Shown: piece after piece, positions 1 to 8,643 of the stretch | Position numbering within the stretch: position 1 is the first letter of the stretch | Layout: every line of letters starts with the position of its first letter | Source: Stenotrophomonas sp. ASS1 | GTDB lineage: Bacteria; Pseudomonadota; Gammaproteobacteria; Xanthomonadales; Xanthomonadaceae | Direction of reading: 5' to 3' | NCBI RefSeq assembly: GCF_004346925.1 | Contig: NZ_CP031167.1 | Coordinates: forward strand, 392,001 to 456,000 | DNA length: 64,000 nucleotides | Notes under the pieces: generated by a model | What the model saw: only the letters and a program-made list of their open reading frames with translations | The model's database searches: none | Told to the model about the DNA's origin: nothing | Position numbers and translations under genes: made by a program

Positions 1-2
1 CT

Positions 3-1634
3 CACGTGCTGCCCAGCGACGCACTTGACCGCGAACGCATCGCTGTTGGGCTCGGCTATCCGGACTGGGAGGTCCTGCGCGCGGCACTGGCCGTGCAGCA
101 GCAGCGGGTCAGTACCGAATTCGCCGCACTGCTGGCGCCGCGAAAGGGCCAGGCCGCGCCCGATGCACTGGCCAACTACTGGCGCAGCCTGCCCGAGGGC
201 AGCAATGCGCCGCTGCTGGCCGAAGCCGGTTTCCTCGATGCCAACGGCGCCGACCAGTCGCTGCGCGATTTCGCGCAGGGCACCGGCGTGAAGTCGTTGT
301 CCGATGCCGCGCGTGCGCGGCTGGATCGCGTGCTGCCCGCGTTGCTGCATGCGGCCACGCGTTCGCCGCAGCCCGATGCCGCGCTCAAGCGCGTGCTTGG
401 CCTGCTGCAGGCGGTGCTGCGCAGGACCAGCTATCTCGCGCTGTTGGACGAACAGCCGAGTGCGTTGGCGCGTCTGGTCGATGTGCTGGCGCGCAGCGCG
501 CTGCTGGCCGAGCGCCTGGCCGCGTACCCGCTGCTGCTGGACGAACTGCTGGACGTGCGCGTGTCCGGGCCGATGCCGGATGCCGACGGCATGCTGGCCG
601 AGTGCCAGCAGGTGCTGGCGGTGGAAGATCCCGAATCCGCACTGCGCTGGCTCAATGAAACGCGACTGGCGCTCAGCTTCCGCATGGCGATGGCCACGCT
701 GGATGGCCGCCAGGGCGCGGTGGACAGCACGCGGCAACTGGCTGAGCTGGCGCAGGCCGTGGTGGTCACCGTGTTGGCGATGGCCGAAGCGGACATGCAT
801 GCCGCACACGGCGAGATTCCCGGCGGGCGCTTCGCGATCATCGGCTACGGCAGCCTTGGTGGGCTTGAGCTGGGCTTCGGTTCCGACCTGGACCTGGTGT
901 TCCTGCACGACAACCCGGCCGGCGTGGATGCCAGCAATGGCGCGCGTCCGCTGGAGCCGGGGCGCTGGTATGCGCGCCTTGCGCAGAAGGTGATGGCGCT
1001 GCTTGGTGCGGTGACCGCCGCCGGGCGCCTGTACGACATCGATGTGCGCCTGCGCCCGGATGGTGGCAAGGGTTCGCTGGTGTCTTCGTTGGCCAGTTAC
1101 ACCGAATACCAGCGCGAACGCGCGTGGACCTGGGAACACCAGGCGCTGGTGCGCGCGCGTGGCGTGGCCGGCGATGCCAGCCTGCTGGCCGACTTCGAGC
1201 AGGTGCGTGCGCAGACGCTTGGGCGTGAGCGCGACACGGGTGTGCTGTACGCGGACGTGCTGAAGATGCGTGGCCGCATGCGCACCGAACTGGACCGCAG
1301 CGATGCCGCGCGGCTGGACCTGAAGCAGGGCGCGGGTGGCGTGGTGGACCTGGAGTTCCTGCTGCAGACCGGCGTGCTGGCGCGCGGTGCGCAGCATGCG
1401 GCGTTGCTGCAGCCGCGCGACACGCCGTCGTTGATCGATGCGTTGGCGGTTGCTGGTTTCCTGCCGGAAGGCACCGCACAGGCGTTGCATGGAGCGCATG
1501 CCACGTTGCTGGAGGTAGGCCTGGCCTGCACGCTGGATCGACGTCCGCGACTGGCACCGACCACGCCCGCGATTGAAGAGGCATGTGCCGCGATTACCGC
1601 CGCGTGCATTGCCGCGGAGCTGCCATTCGCCTGA
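3..1634 (+). CDS. glnE: Bifunctional glutamine synthetase adenylyltransferase/adenylyl-removing enzyme, C-terminal part
   Basis: GlnE attaches AMP to, and removes it from, glutamine synthetase in response to PII and so controls ammonia assimilation. The frame is open at the left edge, so this is roughly the last 540 residues of a protein normally about 930-950 long; the N-terminal adenylyl-removal domain lies outside. The C-terminal nucleotidyltransferase signature is clear (GYGSLGG followed by [10 protein letters not shown] near fragment residue 280-300), and the helical C-terminal region follows. A GTG at position 6 is not taken as a start because conserved GlnE sequence must lie upstream. 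The gene ends at a TGA followed by a cluster of palindromic repeats. Confidence 0.95.
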   Translation, partial: HVLPSDALDRERIAVGLGYPDWEVLRAALAVQQQRVSTEFAALLAPRKGQAAPDALANYWRSLPEGSNAPLLAEAGFLDANGADQSLRDFAQGTGVKSLSDAARARLDRVLPALLHAATRSPQPDAALKRVLGLLQAVLRRTSYLALLDEQPSALARLVDVLARSALLAERLAAYPLLLDELLDVRVSGPMPDADGMLAECQQVLAVEDPESALRWLNETRLALSFRMAMATLDGRQGAVDSTRQLAELAQAVVVTVLAMAEADMHAAHGEIPGGRFAIIGYGSLGGLELGFGSDLDLVFLHDNPAGVDASNGARPLEPGRWYARLAQKVMALLGAVTAAGRLYDIDVRLRPDGGKGSLVSSLASYTEYQRERAWTWEHQALVRARGVAGDASLLADFEQVRAQTLGRERDTGVLYADVLKMRGRMRTELDRSDAARLDLKQGAGGVVDLEFLLQTGVLARGAQHAALLQPRDTPSLIDALAVAGFLPEGTAQALHGAHATLLEVGLACTLDRRPRLAPTTPAIEEACAAITAACIAAELPFA

Positions 1635-1670
1635 GTGGGGGCACCCGCCAGCGCAATGGCCTGCTTTGGG

Positions 1671-1982
1671 TGGGTGCCGACCGTTGGTCGGCACCATCTG
1701 TCGGCAGCGATGAGTTCTGCAGGGCGTGCCGACCAACGGTCGGTACCCACCGGATCATTGGCCGGCGATGGCCTGCTGTTGGTAGATGCCAACCTTGGTT
1801 GGCATGAATGCAAAGCGCCAACCAAGGTTGGCAACTACCAAAGCTATGGCCCGGCGATGACCCGCCGGATCAATGATCTGAGCGTTGGCCTGCTGTTGGT
1901 AGGTGCCAACCTTGGTTGGCACAACCCATCCGCGTTCATGACCCCGGCAACAGCGTGCCAACCAAGGTTGGCACCTACCAGA
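1671..1982. repeat. Three pairs of SMAG-type palindromic repeats
   Basis: The whole gap between glnE and the next gene is filled with short palindromes in head-to-head pairs: one pair with a TGCCGACC/GGTCGGCA stem (1671-1750) and two pairs with a GCCAACC/GGTTGGC stem, headed by GTAG on the outside (about 1779-1841 and 1889-1982). This is the architecture of SMAG (S. maltophilia GTAG) REP elements. No gene is supported here. Paired elements can form long hairpins in a read-through transcript and may separate the convergent genes. Confidence 0.9.
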
Positions 1983-1992
1983 GCAACGGCGG

Positions 1993-2553
1993 TCAGCTGG
2001 TGGTTCGCAGCGGCGCCATCTTCCACAACAGCGCGCGGAACGGGGCCAGCAGGCAGACGCCAATCGCCAGCTTCACCGCCAGGTCGCCGGCAGCCCAGCT
2101 CACCCACGGCAGGGTCGAACCGGCAAACGCGATCGACCAGAAAATGGTGGTATCCACCGTCGCGCTGCAGGTGGTGGCCACCATCGGTGCGCGCCACCAG
2201 CTGCCACGGCGCAGGCGGTCGAACACGGTGATGTCCAGCAGCTGCGCCACGATGAAGGCCGAGCACGAGGCAATGGCGATGCGCGGGGTGGCCACCCAGA
2301 TCGACAGCAGCACCGCCACCGCGAAACCGATCCACGCCACGCGGCGGGCGGGGCCCGGGCCGAAGCGGCGGTTGATCAGGTTGCTGACCAGGAACGCGAC
2401 CGGATAGCTGAAGGCACCCCACGTCAGCCAATCGTTGATCGGGTACTGCACCAGTACGTTGGACAGCAGCACCACCGCGCCCATGGCCAGCACCGCCAGC
2501 ACGAGGGCGCGCGGGGTCAGCGGGGCAAACACAGGGGCAGGACGCACGGACAT
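1993..2553 (-). CDS. yhhQ: YhhQ/VUT-family queuosine precursor transporter
   Basis: A 186-residue polytopic inner-membrane protein of the VUT/YhhQ family, which imports 7-cyano/7-aminomethyl-deazaguanine for queuosine-tRNA synthesis. About six hydrophobic segments are visible, with the family-like stretches PINDWLTWGAFSYPVAF, LVSNLINRRFG and AQLLDITVFDRLR, and a later charged-polar segment containing TVDTTIFWSIAF. The ATG at 2553 is preferred over an in-frame TTG six codons upstream. The length fits the shorter members of the family. It faces glnE convergently across SMAG repeats. Confidence 0.85.
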   Translation of the reverse strand: MSVRPAPVFAPLTPRALVLAVLAMGAVVLLSNVLVQYPINDWLTWGAFSYPVAFLVSNLINRRFGPGPARRVAWIGFAVAVLLSIWVATPRIAIASCSAFIVAQLLDITVFDRLRRGSWWRAPMVATTCSATVDTTIFWSIAFAGSTLPWVSWAAGDLAVKLAIGVCLLAPFRALLWKMAPLRTTS

Positions 2554-2628
2554 GGCGAGCCAGGGGGACAAAGGGGATCGCCCATTATCCGCCCGGCCCG
2601 CGGCAATGCCAAAACCGGCCGTTCAGCT

Positions 2629-3144
2629 TTACAGCGTTTCGCTCATCACATCGCCGGCGGCATAGGCGGTCGGCACATAGGCCAGCGCCTGGCCCTGCGC
2701 GCTCTTCACGGTCCAGCCGGCACCCGCGTCGGTCGGGTCGAAGCGCACCTGCTGGCCGACGACGAAACCGGCAATCGGGTCATCACCTGCAGCCGCCGGC
2801 CATTGCAGCGTTGCGGTCTGGTCGGCCTTGCCGGGCACCTGCAGGTGCACCTGGCGATCACCGGCTGGCGTGGTGGCGACCTGCTTCACTTCCATCGGTG
2901 GCAGCGGCACCGCCGGCGTGCGTGCGGCGACCTTGCCGTTGCGCTCGCTGGCCTTGAACGGGGCCTTGGACAGTTCGGCCAGTCCCATCGACGTGGCCAA
3001 CGGAATCGACAGCACGATCAGCGACGTGACCAGCACGCTGGTCTGGCCGCTGTTCAACTGCGGCGCGGCGCCGGCATGGACGGTGGGCACCACCAGCGCC
3101 GAAAGCAGCAGGGCAGTGGCGGGAACGCGCAGGCAACGGAACAT
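2629..3144 (-). CDS. Secreted/periplasmic protein of unknown function (paralogue of the 3177-3680 gene)
   Basis: 171 residues with a signal peptide (hydrophobic stretch ending VHAGA, residues 1-26) and a further hydrophobic segment near residues 40-55 that may anchor it. The C-terminal half (VGQQVRFDPTDAGAGW, then a YVPTAY-like end) matches the C-terminal half of the next gene (VGQTVNFEPTGADQGW, YLPEA), so the two are paralogues. They form a same-strand run with a DUF2145 protein and a small lipoprotein. Function unknown; an envelope role is inferred only from export signals and company. Confidence 0.75.
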   Translation of the reverse strand: MFRCLRVPATALLLSALVVPTVHAGAAPQLNSGQTSVLVTSLIVLSIPLATSMGLAELSKAPFKASERNGKVAARTPAVPLPPMEVKQVATTPAGDRQVHLQVPGKADQTATLQWPAAAGDDPIAGFVVGQQVRFDPTDAGAGWTVKSAQGQALAYVPTAYAAGDVMSETL

Positions 3145-3176
3145 GGAGACCTCCTGGTCAGGGTGGGGACGGCGGC

Positions 3177-3680
3177 TCAGCGCCGGGTATCGAAGATGTC
3201 GCGCGGGCCGGTGGCCTCGGGCAGGTATTCCAGCGGGCGGCCCTGGTTGTCCTTCAGCTGCCAGCCCTGGTCGGCGCCGGTCGGTTCGAAGTTCACGGTC
3301 TGGCCCACGGTGAACTGCACGGCGGGATCGCCGATGCCGCGCGGGTACTGCATCGATGCGGTGTTCTGCGGATCGTTGGCATCGCGCAGCAGCACTTCGC
3401 GGCGGCCATCCACGGTGGTGGCGATCGCGCTCACCTGCATCTGCGGCAGCTTGATCTGCTGCGGGCGGGCCAGCGGCTGGCCAGCGTCGGCGGCATCCTG
3501 GGCTTCCTTCGCCGCCGCCGCGCGGGCCGACGTCACCATCTGTGTGGACATCTCCAGGCTCGGTCCCTGCGGGCCCGGGTCGTGGATGATTACGATGCGG
3601 CGCTCTGCATGAGCGGCCGTGGACCAGGCCAGGCTTGCGACGATCAGCATCGGCATCAGGACGGCGGGCAGGGTACGCAT
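3177..3680 (-). CDS. Secreted protein of unknown function (paralogue of the 2629-3144 gene)
   Basis: 167 residues with a Sec signal peptide ending around TAAHAE (residues 1-25). The ATG at 3680 is chosen because an AAGGAG ribosome-binding site lies just upstream; a longer frame exists but overlaps the end of the DUF2145 gene. A Glu/Ala-rich helical stretch (about residues 40-65) is followed by the C-terminal domain shared with the neighbouring paralogue (VNFEPTG...GWQLKDNQGRPLEYLPE). Probably co-transcribed downstream of the DUF2145 gene. I recognise no named domain. Confidence 0.75.
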   Translation of the reverse strand: MRTLPAVLMPMLIVASLAWSTAAHAERRIVIIHDPGPQGPSLEMSTQMVTSARAAAAKEAQDAADAGQPLARPQQIKLPQMQVSAIATTVDGRREVLLRDANDPQNTASMQYPRGIGDPAVQFTVGQTVNFEPTGADQGWQLKDNQGRPLEYLPEATGPRDIFDTRR

Positions 3681-3699
3681 GTCGTTCTCCTTGCTGGAT

Positions 3700-4551
3700 T
3701 CAGGGCGTGGCGGCGGCAGCACCAGCTACCGGCACGTGAGGGATCACCAGTTCCTGCTGCAGCTGGCTGCGCTGGTGCAGGAAATCGAACACCGATTCCA
3801 CCGTCACCACCGAATAGTTGCCGGAGATGCGTTCGCCGGCCGGATGGTCAGTGGTGGTGGCGTTGGCCACGAACAGGCGCGCACCCACGCGCTTGCCGAG
3901 GCCGATATGCAGCACGCTGGGCTGGTACTTCTGCTGGCGCAGCCACTGCTGCGCCTGTTCGCGCTTGACGATGGCCGGCGCGCCTTCGGTCTGCGCCATC
4001 GCCGCGGCCAGCACTTCCAGCACCCACTGGTTGGAGTTCTGGTAGTCGGTGGCAAACGGGTAGGCAACCACGTTGTATTTGGTTTCGTGCAGCGCCTTCG
4101 GTTGGATCGACGGCGACACCAGCATCGCTTTCAACGCGGCACGCAGCGGCGCCGAGGGCACGCCGATGCGCAGGTCGGTATGGCCGCCGCTCTCGCCGAC
4201 GAAGTTGCCCAGCCCTTCGTGGTACAGCTGCGAGCTGTCGGTCTTGCAGCGGTTGAGCAGGTGCATCGCGCGCCAGCGGCCATTGTCCTCACGCACCAGG
4301 AAGGCCAGGTGGCTGTGGCGCAGGCCGTAGCGGCTCAGGTCCTGGCCACCGCGCGCGGCCACCACCACGTCCACATCGGGCAGCGCGTCCAGGCGCTCAG
4401 CGGTGGTCCAGGCCACGTCCAGCATCGCCGCCTGCGCGGCCACGCTCGGGTAGCGCTCGCGGCATTCGGTGCTGTTGGCCCAGGCCGGTGCGGTCGCCAG
4501 CAGGCTGGCGATCAGCAGCGCGGCGCGCGGCAGGCGGGAGAAACGATCCAT
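3700..4551 (-). CDS. DUF2145 family exported protein
   Basis: 283 residues beginning with a signal peptide (LIASLLATAPAWA, cleavage near residue 25). The sequence resembles DUF2145 (COG4727): SHLAFLVRED, HLLNRCKTDSS, LYHEGLGNFV and the Tyr/Asn-rich stretch YNVVAYPFATDYQNSNQW are recognisable. The family is periplasmic and of unknown biochemical function; the fold may be papain-like, but I cannot show that here. It is the largest gene of a four-gene minus-strand run with two paralogous exported proteins and a small lipoprotein, so the group probably acts in the envelope. Confidence 0.8.
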   Translation of the reverse strand: MDRFSRLPRAALLIASLLATAPAWANSTECRERYPSVAAQAAMLDVAWTTAERLDALPDVDVVVAARGGQDLSRYGLRHSHLAFLVREDNGRWRAMHLLNRCKTDSSQLYHEGLGNFVGESGGHTDLRIGVPSAPLRAALKAMLVSPSIQPKALHETKYNVVAYPFATDYQNSNQWVLEVLAAAMAQTEGAPAIVKREQAQQWLRQQKYQPSVLHIGLGKRVGARLFVANATTTDHPAGERISGNYSVVTVESVFDFLHQRSQLQQELVIPHVPVAGAAAATP

Positions 4552-4599
4552 GTCGATACCTTCAACGGCGGGCAGGCCCGCGCGCCGATCATACGCTGC

Positions 4600-4827
4600 T
4601 CAGCGCAGGGGACGATCCACGCCCTTGCGCTGGAGCTCCTTGTCGCAGGCATCGCTGATCGGGGCCACCGGCAGGGGCGGGCGCTGGCCCTTCGGGTCGC
4701 GCAGCGCCGGTTGTTCGCGGTACGCGTCCAACTGCTGCTGGCATTGATACGAAATCGGATCCAGCTCGGTGGGCGTGGTGGAGCAGGCAGCGAGCAGGGC
4801 CAGGGGCAGCAGGAGCAGGGTACGCAT
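4600..4827 (-). CDS. Small lipoprotein, unknown function
   Basis: 75 residues. Residues 1-15 form a lipoprotein signal peptide with lipobox LAAC (Cys15); the short mature part has two further cysteines and is proline/glutamine rich. It lies 48 bp upstream of the DUF2145 gene on the same strand and probably belongs to that unit. No domain recognised. Confidence 0.65.
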   Translation of the reverse strand: MRTLLLLPLALLAACSTTPTELDPISYQCQQQLDAYREQPALRDPKGQRPPLPVAPISDACDKELQRKGVDRPLR

Positions 4828-4933
4828 GAAGACGTTCAGAGTGATGGGGGAAGCTGGACTCTAACCGCGGTACCGGATCGAAATGTTCAGAAAACGCTGG
4901 GCACCCGGCATTACCGTGATGCCAGGCGCCCAG

Positions 4934-4960
4934 GATTGCCGGCCAGCGGCCGGCACTACC
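4934..4960 (-). repeat. SMAG repeat overlapping the stop codon of the ELM1-like gene
   Basis: A TGCCGGCC/GGCCGGCA palindrome headed (minus strand) by GGTAG. The TAG of this head (plus-strand 4956-4958) is the stop codon of the minus-strand gene ending at 4956. Confidence 0.85.
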
Positions 4961-5921
4961 CCAATGCCAGGCGCTGTTTCAGTTCTGCCGCGATCCGCGC
5001 GGTCTCGCGCAGTGGCTCGATGCGGTCGTACTGCCAGTCCAGCCAGTGCGCCTGCAGCCGGCCGCGCTCGCGCAGCTGCTGCTGGAAGCGTGCCAGCCGC
5101 CCCTGCACGGTATCGGCCAGCGCCACCATCACCGGCATGCGCGTGGCGCAGGCTTCAGACAGCAGGTTCACCGAATCGGGCGAGACCACCACGCGGTTGG
5201 CCCAGCCGAGCAGGCCGCCATAAGGATTCGTACCGTCGCCGCCGTCGCCCCAGATCACGTGCGGCAGGTCGGCGAACGTCGCGCGCAGGATCTCGGCCAA
5301 GGCCGGTGGCGTGCGCCGCGAAGTCGTGGCCAGCAGGCTGCCGCCCTCGCTGCGGATCTGCTCGGCCAACGCCTGGAACACGCCCACCATCGCGGTCTCG
5401 TCCCAGGGCGCCAGCGGTGTCGGCCCGCCCACCAGCAGCGCGGTGCGCGGGCCGGGCAGGGTACTGAAGCCGGCGAACGCGGCGCGGCCCCAGGCCAGCC
5501 AGTCATCGTCCACCGGATTGAGGCTGCCGAGCAAGGTCAGCACGTTGCTGCCACGCAGGGCATCGTGTTCGGGCACCACCACCATGTCCCAGTGGCGGGC
5601 ATTGATGCGCGGGTCGAGGATCTGCACCACTTGGCTGCCACGTGCGCGCAGCACGCGCAGTGCGCCGGCGGCCTGACGGCCACAGCCGATCGCCAGCGGC
5701 GGTGCGTCCGCGGCCAGCGTCGCGAATGCCTCGCCATAGCCGTTCACATCACCGGGCAGCCGCCGCGGCGACAGCCAGCGCCAGGGTGCGCGGGGCTGCA
5801 GGACCAGCGGCCGATGGGTGCCCTGGCGCAGCGCAGAGGCCAGCGCGACCGCCTGGCGGACATTGCCCGCACGGCCGTCCGTGACCGTCCAGGGCGCGCT
5901 CGATCGTTTCACCTGTGGCAT
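4956..5921 (-). CDS. ELM1/GtrOC1-family putative nucleotide-sugar glycosyltransferase-like protein
   Basis: 321 residues matching the bacterial ELM1 (DUF1022) family, which has a GT-B-like fold. Seen: N-terminal WTVTDGRAGNVRQA, central DALRG...LTLLGSL and VGGPT, C-terminal WGDGGDGTNPYGGLLGWA and VVVSPDSVNLLSEACATRMPV, the last resembling a nucleotide-sugar-binding half of GT-B enzymes. In proteobacteria the gene often lies near lipopolysaccharide loci; the substrate is unknown. The stop codon is donated by a SMAG repeat. Confidence 0.8.
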   Translation of the reverse strand: MPQVKRSSAPWTVTDGRAGNVRQAVALASALRQGTHRPLVLQPRAPWRWLSPRRLPGDVNGYGEAFATLAADAPPLAIGCGRQAAGALRVLRARGSQVVQILDPRINARHWDMVVVPEHDALRGSNVLTLLGSLNPVDDDWLAWGRAAFAGFSTLPGPRTALLVGGPTPLAPWDETAMVGVFQALAEQIRSEGGSLLATTSRRTPPALAEILRATFADLPHVIWGDGGDGTNPYGGLLGWANRVVVSPDSVNLLSEACATRMPVMVALADTVQGRLARFQQQLRERGRLQAHWLDWQYDRIEPLRETARIAAELKQRLALG

Positions 5922-6041
5922 TAATTCGTTTCAGCCCTGCTGGGTGTTGCAACAGTCGCGACACTCTACACTGCGGCTCGTCGTTTCGCCCCGCGCCGCC
6001 CGCGGGCACTGACTTCCCTTAGCCGCCCTGGAGATCCACCG

Positions 6042-6632
6042 ATGTCCCACGCGCTCGACGCTGCTGCCCTCGACCAGCTGTTCCGTACTGCCCGCACCCA
6101 GAACGCTTTCCTCGACAAGCCGGTCCCGGCCAGCCTGCTGCAGGAACTGTACGACCTGGTGAAGTGGGGCCCGACCGCCGCCAACACCACGCCGGCCCGC
6201 TTCGTCTTCGTCACCTCGAAGGAAGCCAAGGCCAAGCTGGCCCCGGCCCTGTCCGAAGGCAACCACGACAAGACCATGGCCGCCCCGGTCACCGTCATCA
6301 TCGGCTTCGACCTGGACTTCCACGAGAAGCTGCCGTACCTGTTCCCGCACACCGATGCCAAGGCCTGGTTCGACGGCCCGCAGGAAGGCCGCCACGAAGC
6401 CGCCATCCGCAACGGCAGCCTGCAGGGCGCCTACCTGATCCTGGCCGCACGCGCGCTGGGCCTGGATGCCGGCCCGATGTCGGGCTTCGATGCCGCCAAG
6501 GTGGATGAAGCCTTCTTCGCCGGCACCTCCATCAAGTCGAATTTCCTGGTCAACCTGGGTTACGGTGACTCGGCGGGCCTGTTCCCGCGTCTGCCGCGCC
6601 TGTCGTTCGACGAAGCGGCGCGCATCGCGTAA
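6042..6632 (+). CDS. RutE-like malonic semialdehyde reductase / nitroreductase-family flavoprotein
   Basis: 196 residues, the usual size for RutE-type enzymes (FMN-dependent reductases that convert malonic semialdehyde to 3-hydroxypropionate; often broad nitroreductases). Seen: the N-terminal [27 protein letters not shown] (flavin-binding loop), [26 protein letters not shown] and [11 protein letters not shown], all typical of the group. No rut-operon genes are adjacent, so it is probably a stand-alone flavin reductase. A GGAG-type ribosome-binding site precedes the ATG. Confidence 0.85.
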   Translation: MSHALDAAALDQLFRTARTQNAFLDKPVPASLLQELYDLVKWGPTAANTTPARFVFVTSKEAKAKLAPALSEGNHDKTMAAPVTVIIGFDLDFHEKLPYLFPHTDAKAWFDGPQEGRHEAAIRNGSLQGAYLILAARALGLDAGPMSGFDAAKVDEAFFAGTSIKSNFLVNLGYGDSAGLFPRLPRLSFDEAARIA

Positions 6633-6718
6633 GTCGTTGTATCGGTTTCGGGCCTGCCGTCCCGTGGCAGGCTCTTGCTGCACCGTGTACCCACCCTACG
6701 ATCCGGAGAGTTCCTCAG

Positions 6719-7426
6719 ATGAGCGCCACCCGTAAACTGCTGCTGCCGCTGGCCCTGACCCTGGCCATCGCCGCCTGCTCCAAGCCGGCCGACACCGCTG
6801 CCCCGGCTGCTGACGCTGCCGCCCCGGCCACCACCGAACAGGCCGCCACCCCGGCTGCCGATGCCGCTGCCGCCGCGCCGGCCGCCGAAGCGATCAAGAT
6901 CGCCTCGGGCACCTACAAGCTGGACCCGACCCACACCGACGTGCTGGCCCAGTGGAGCCACTTCGGCTTCTCCAACCCCAGCGCGCACTTCGGCAACGTT
7001 GAAGGCACCCTGGTGTACAACGCCGAAGACGTGACCAAGTCCACCGTGGAAGTGAAGCTGCCGCTGAGCGGCCTGAACAGCTTCACCGCCAAGTTCGACG
7101 AGCACCTGAAGAGCGCCGACTTCTTCGACGCCTCCAAGTTCGCCGATGCCACCTTCAAGAGCACCAAGGTGGAAGCCGCTGGCACCAACAAGCTGACCGT
7201 CACCGGCGACCTGACCATCAAGGGCATCACCAAGCCGGTCACCCTGGACGTCACCGTCAACGGCGGCGGCGAGCACCCGATGGCCAAGGTCCCGGCCGCC
7301 GGCTTCGATGCCACCACCACCCTGAAGCGCAGCGATTTCGGCGTCGGCGCGTATGCCCCGAACGTCAGCGATGAAGTGAAGATCCGCATCACCACCGAAG
7401 CCACCGGCGAAAAGCCGGCCGCTTGA
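6719..7426 (+). CDS. YceI-family lipid-binding lipoprotein
   Basis: 235 residues. Residues 1-20 form a lipoprotein signal (lipobox IAAC), then an Ala/Pro-rich linker (about 22-60), then the YceI lipocalin-like beta-barrel starting at GTYKLDPTHTDV and running through FSNPSAHFGNVEGTL, TVTGDLTIKGITKPVTLDV and the terminal FGVGAYAPNVSDEVKI. YceI proteins bind polyisoprenoids or similar lipids in the periplasm and are often stress-inducible. Strong ribosome-binding site (CCGGAGAG) upstream; a rho-independent terminator follows. Confidence 0.9.
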   Translation: MSATRKLLLPLALTLAIAACSKPADTAAPAADAAAPATTEQAATPAADAAAAAPAAEAIKIASGTYKLDPTHTDVLAQWSHFGFSNPSAHFGNVEGTLVYNAEDVTKSTVEVKLPLSGLNSFTAKFDEHLKSADFFDASKFADATFKSTKVEAAGTNKLTVTGDLTIKGITKPVTLDVTVNGGGEHPMAKVPAAGFDATTTLKRSDFGVGAYAPNVSDEVKIRITTEATGEKPAA

Positions 7427-7455
7427 TGCACCCCGCTCACTCGTCGTGAGAAGGC

Positions 7456-7488
7456 AGAAGGCCCGCTGAAAAGCGGGCCTTCTTTTTT
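7456..7488 (+). terminator. Rho-independent terminator after the YceI gene
   Basis: A perfect 12-bp stem (AGAAGGCCCGCT / AGCGGGCCTTCT) around a GAAA loop, followed by a T-run, 30 bp after the YceI stop codon. Confidence 0.9.
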
Positions 7489-7500
7489 GGGCGTGGGGGA

Positions 7501-8021
7501 CGCCTTGGTAGGCGCCAACCTTGGTTGGCACACGAGCACTCCGCAGCCCAACCGAGGTTGGCCACTACCGGTTCATGCAGGGCGGGAGAATGCTTTGGTA
7601 GATGCCAACCTTGGTTGGCGCACGAGCACTCCGCGGGCCAACCAAGGTTGGCCACTACCGGTTCATGCAGGGCCGGAGAGTGCTTTGGTAGGTGCCAACC
7701 TTGGTTGGCACACGAGCACTCCGCGGGCCAACCAAGGTTGGCCACTACCGGTTCATGCAGGGCCGGAGAGTGCTTTGGTAGGTGCCAACCTTGGTTGGCA
7801 CACGAGCATTTCGCGGGCCAACCAAGGTTGGCCACTACCGGTTCGTGCAGGGCCGGAGAGTGCTTTGGTAGGTGCCAACCTTGGTTGGCACACGAGCATT
7901 TCGCGGGCCAACCAAGGTTGGCCACTACCGGTTCATGCAGGGCCGGAGAGTGCTTTGGTAGGTGCCAACCTTGGTTGGCACACGAGCATTTCGCAGGCCA
8001 ACAAAGGTTGGCCACTACCGG
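7501..8021. repeat. Six tandem copies of a 90-bp unit, each an inverted SMAG pair
   Basis: Six near-identical 90-bp units begin at about 7501, 7591, 7681, 7771, 7861 and 7951. Each holds a GTAG-headed palindrome with a GCCAACC/GGTTGGC stem, a 15-bp loop, the same palindrome inverted, and a spacer that reads roughly GGTTCATGCAGGGCCGGAG. Units differ by a few substitutions; first and last are the most divergent. Because 90 is a multiple of three, the array keeps long open frames on both strands, which encode only 30-residue repeats and are not taken as genes. Confidence 0.95.
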
Positions 8022-8031
8022 GTACGCGTGT

Positions 8032-8433
8032 TCAGCGCAGCGCGCCCAACCACGCCCCACACGCTTCGCTCGGGCTCTGCTTGGCCTTCACCGCCAGCCC
8101 GCTCACGCGCACGAAGGTCTGCGCCGCCTGCGCCACGACCTGACGTGCGATCAGCGCGGCCTGCTTGGTCGCGGCCTGCTGCTTGCGCAGCTGCACGATG
8201 TTGATCGACGGCCGGCCCACCGGCGCGTACTTCTGGTCGCGGCGCAGCACATCGGCTACCTGCGCCACTTCGAATTCGGCCTGCAGGTAGCGGTGTTGTG
8301 CTTCCACCAGCTCACGCAGCGGTACGCGCAGGGCAGCGGTGTCGGCGAAGGCGGCCAGTGCCGCGTCGCAGGCGGCGTCATCGGCAAAGCGGGTACGCAG
8401 CGCATCCACGCTGGCCAGGGTCAGTTTGGCCAT
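8032..8433 (-). CDS. Conserved hypothetical protein
   Basis: 133 residues, soluble and mostly helical, rich in Ala, Gln and Arg, without signal peptide or membrane segment. The ATG at 8433 has a GAGG ribosome-binding motif a few bases upstream. Its composition and codon bias match the surrounding core genes, and it ends only about 10 bp from the tandem SMAG array. I do not recognise a domain; the pattern of amphipathic helices (for example RELVEAQHRYLQAEFEVAQVA) could indicate a coiled coil. Confidence 0.6.
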   Translation of the reverse strand: MAKLTLASVDALRTRFADDAACDAALAAFADTAALRVPLRELVEAQHRYLQAEFEVAQVADVLRRDQKYAPVGRPSINIVQLRKQQAATKQAALIARQVVAQAAQTFVRVSGLAVKAKQSPSEACGAWLGALR

Positions 8434-8511
8434 GTGGCCCTCGTTGCTGCAGGAAAGGAGCGCGATTGTCGCATTGCTTGGCGTGCTCCGGGCCGGGAGG
8501 CTTTCGCTTTG

Positions 8512-8598
8512 GTAGAGTCGACTGTTAGTCGACTGCTCTTGGCGCGATGCCGGAAACCCCCGCGCTGCGCGCGATAGTCGACTAACAGTCGACTCTAC
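8512..8598. repeat. Inverted SMAG pair
   Basis: Two GTAG-headed palindromes with a GAGTCGACTG/CAGTCGACTC-type stem face each other across about 35 bp, between divergent genes. Confidence 0.85.
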
Positions 8599-8643
8599 CT
8601 GGCTGGCATTTCAGGCGCAGCCGCATCCACGGAAGGAAGACCC

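Noticed and set aside
3619-5223. 534-residue open frame on the plus strand
   Set aside because: Antisense to four minus-strand genes with signal peptides and recognisable families; low-complexity composition.
7501-8021. CRISPR-like regular spacing
   Set aside because: The spacers are nearly identical to each other, the repeats are SMAG palindromes and no cas gene is present.
7437-8577. Long open frames on both strands through the 90-bp tandem repeats
   Set aside because: They encode only a 30-residue repeat made from palindromes, have no ribosome-binding site and extend into other genes; the 90-bp period alone keeps them open.
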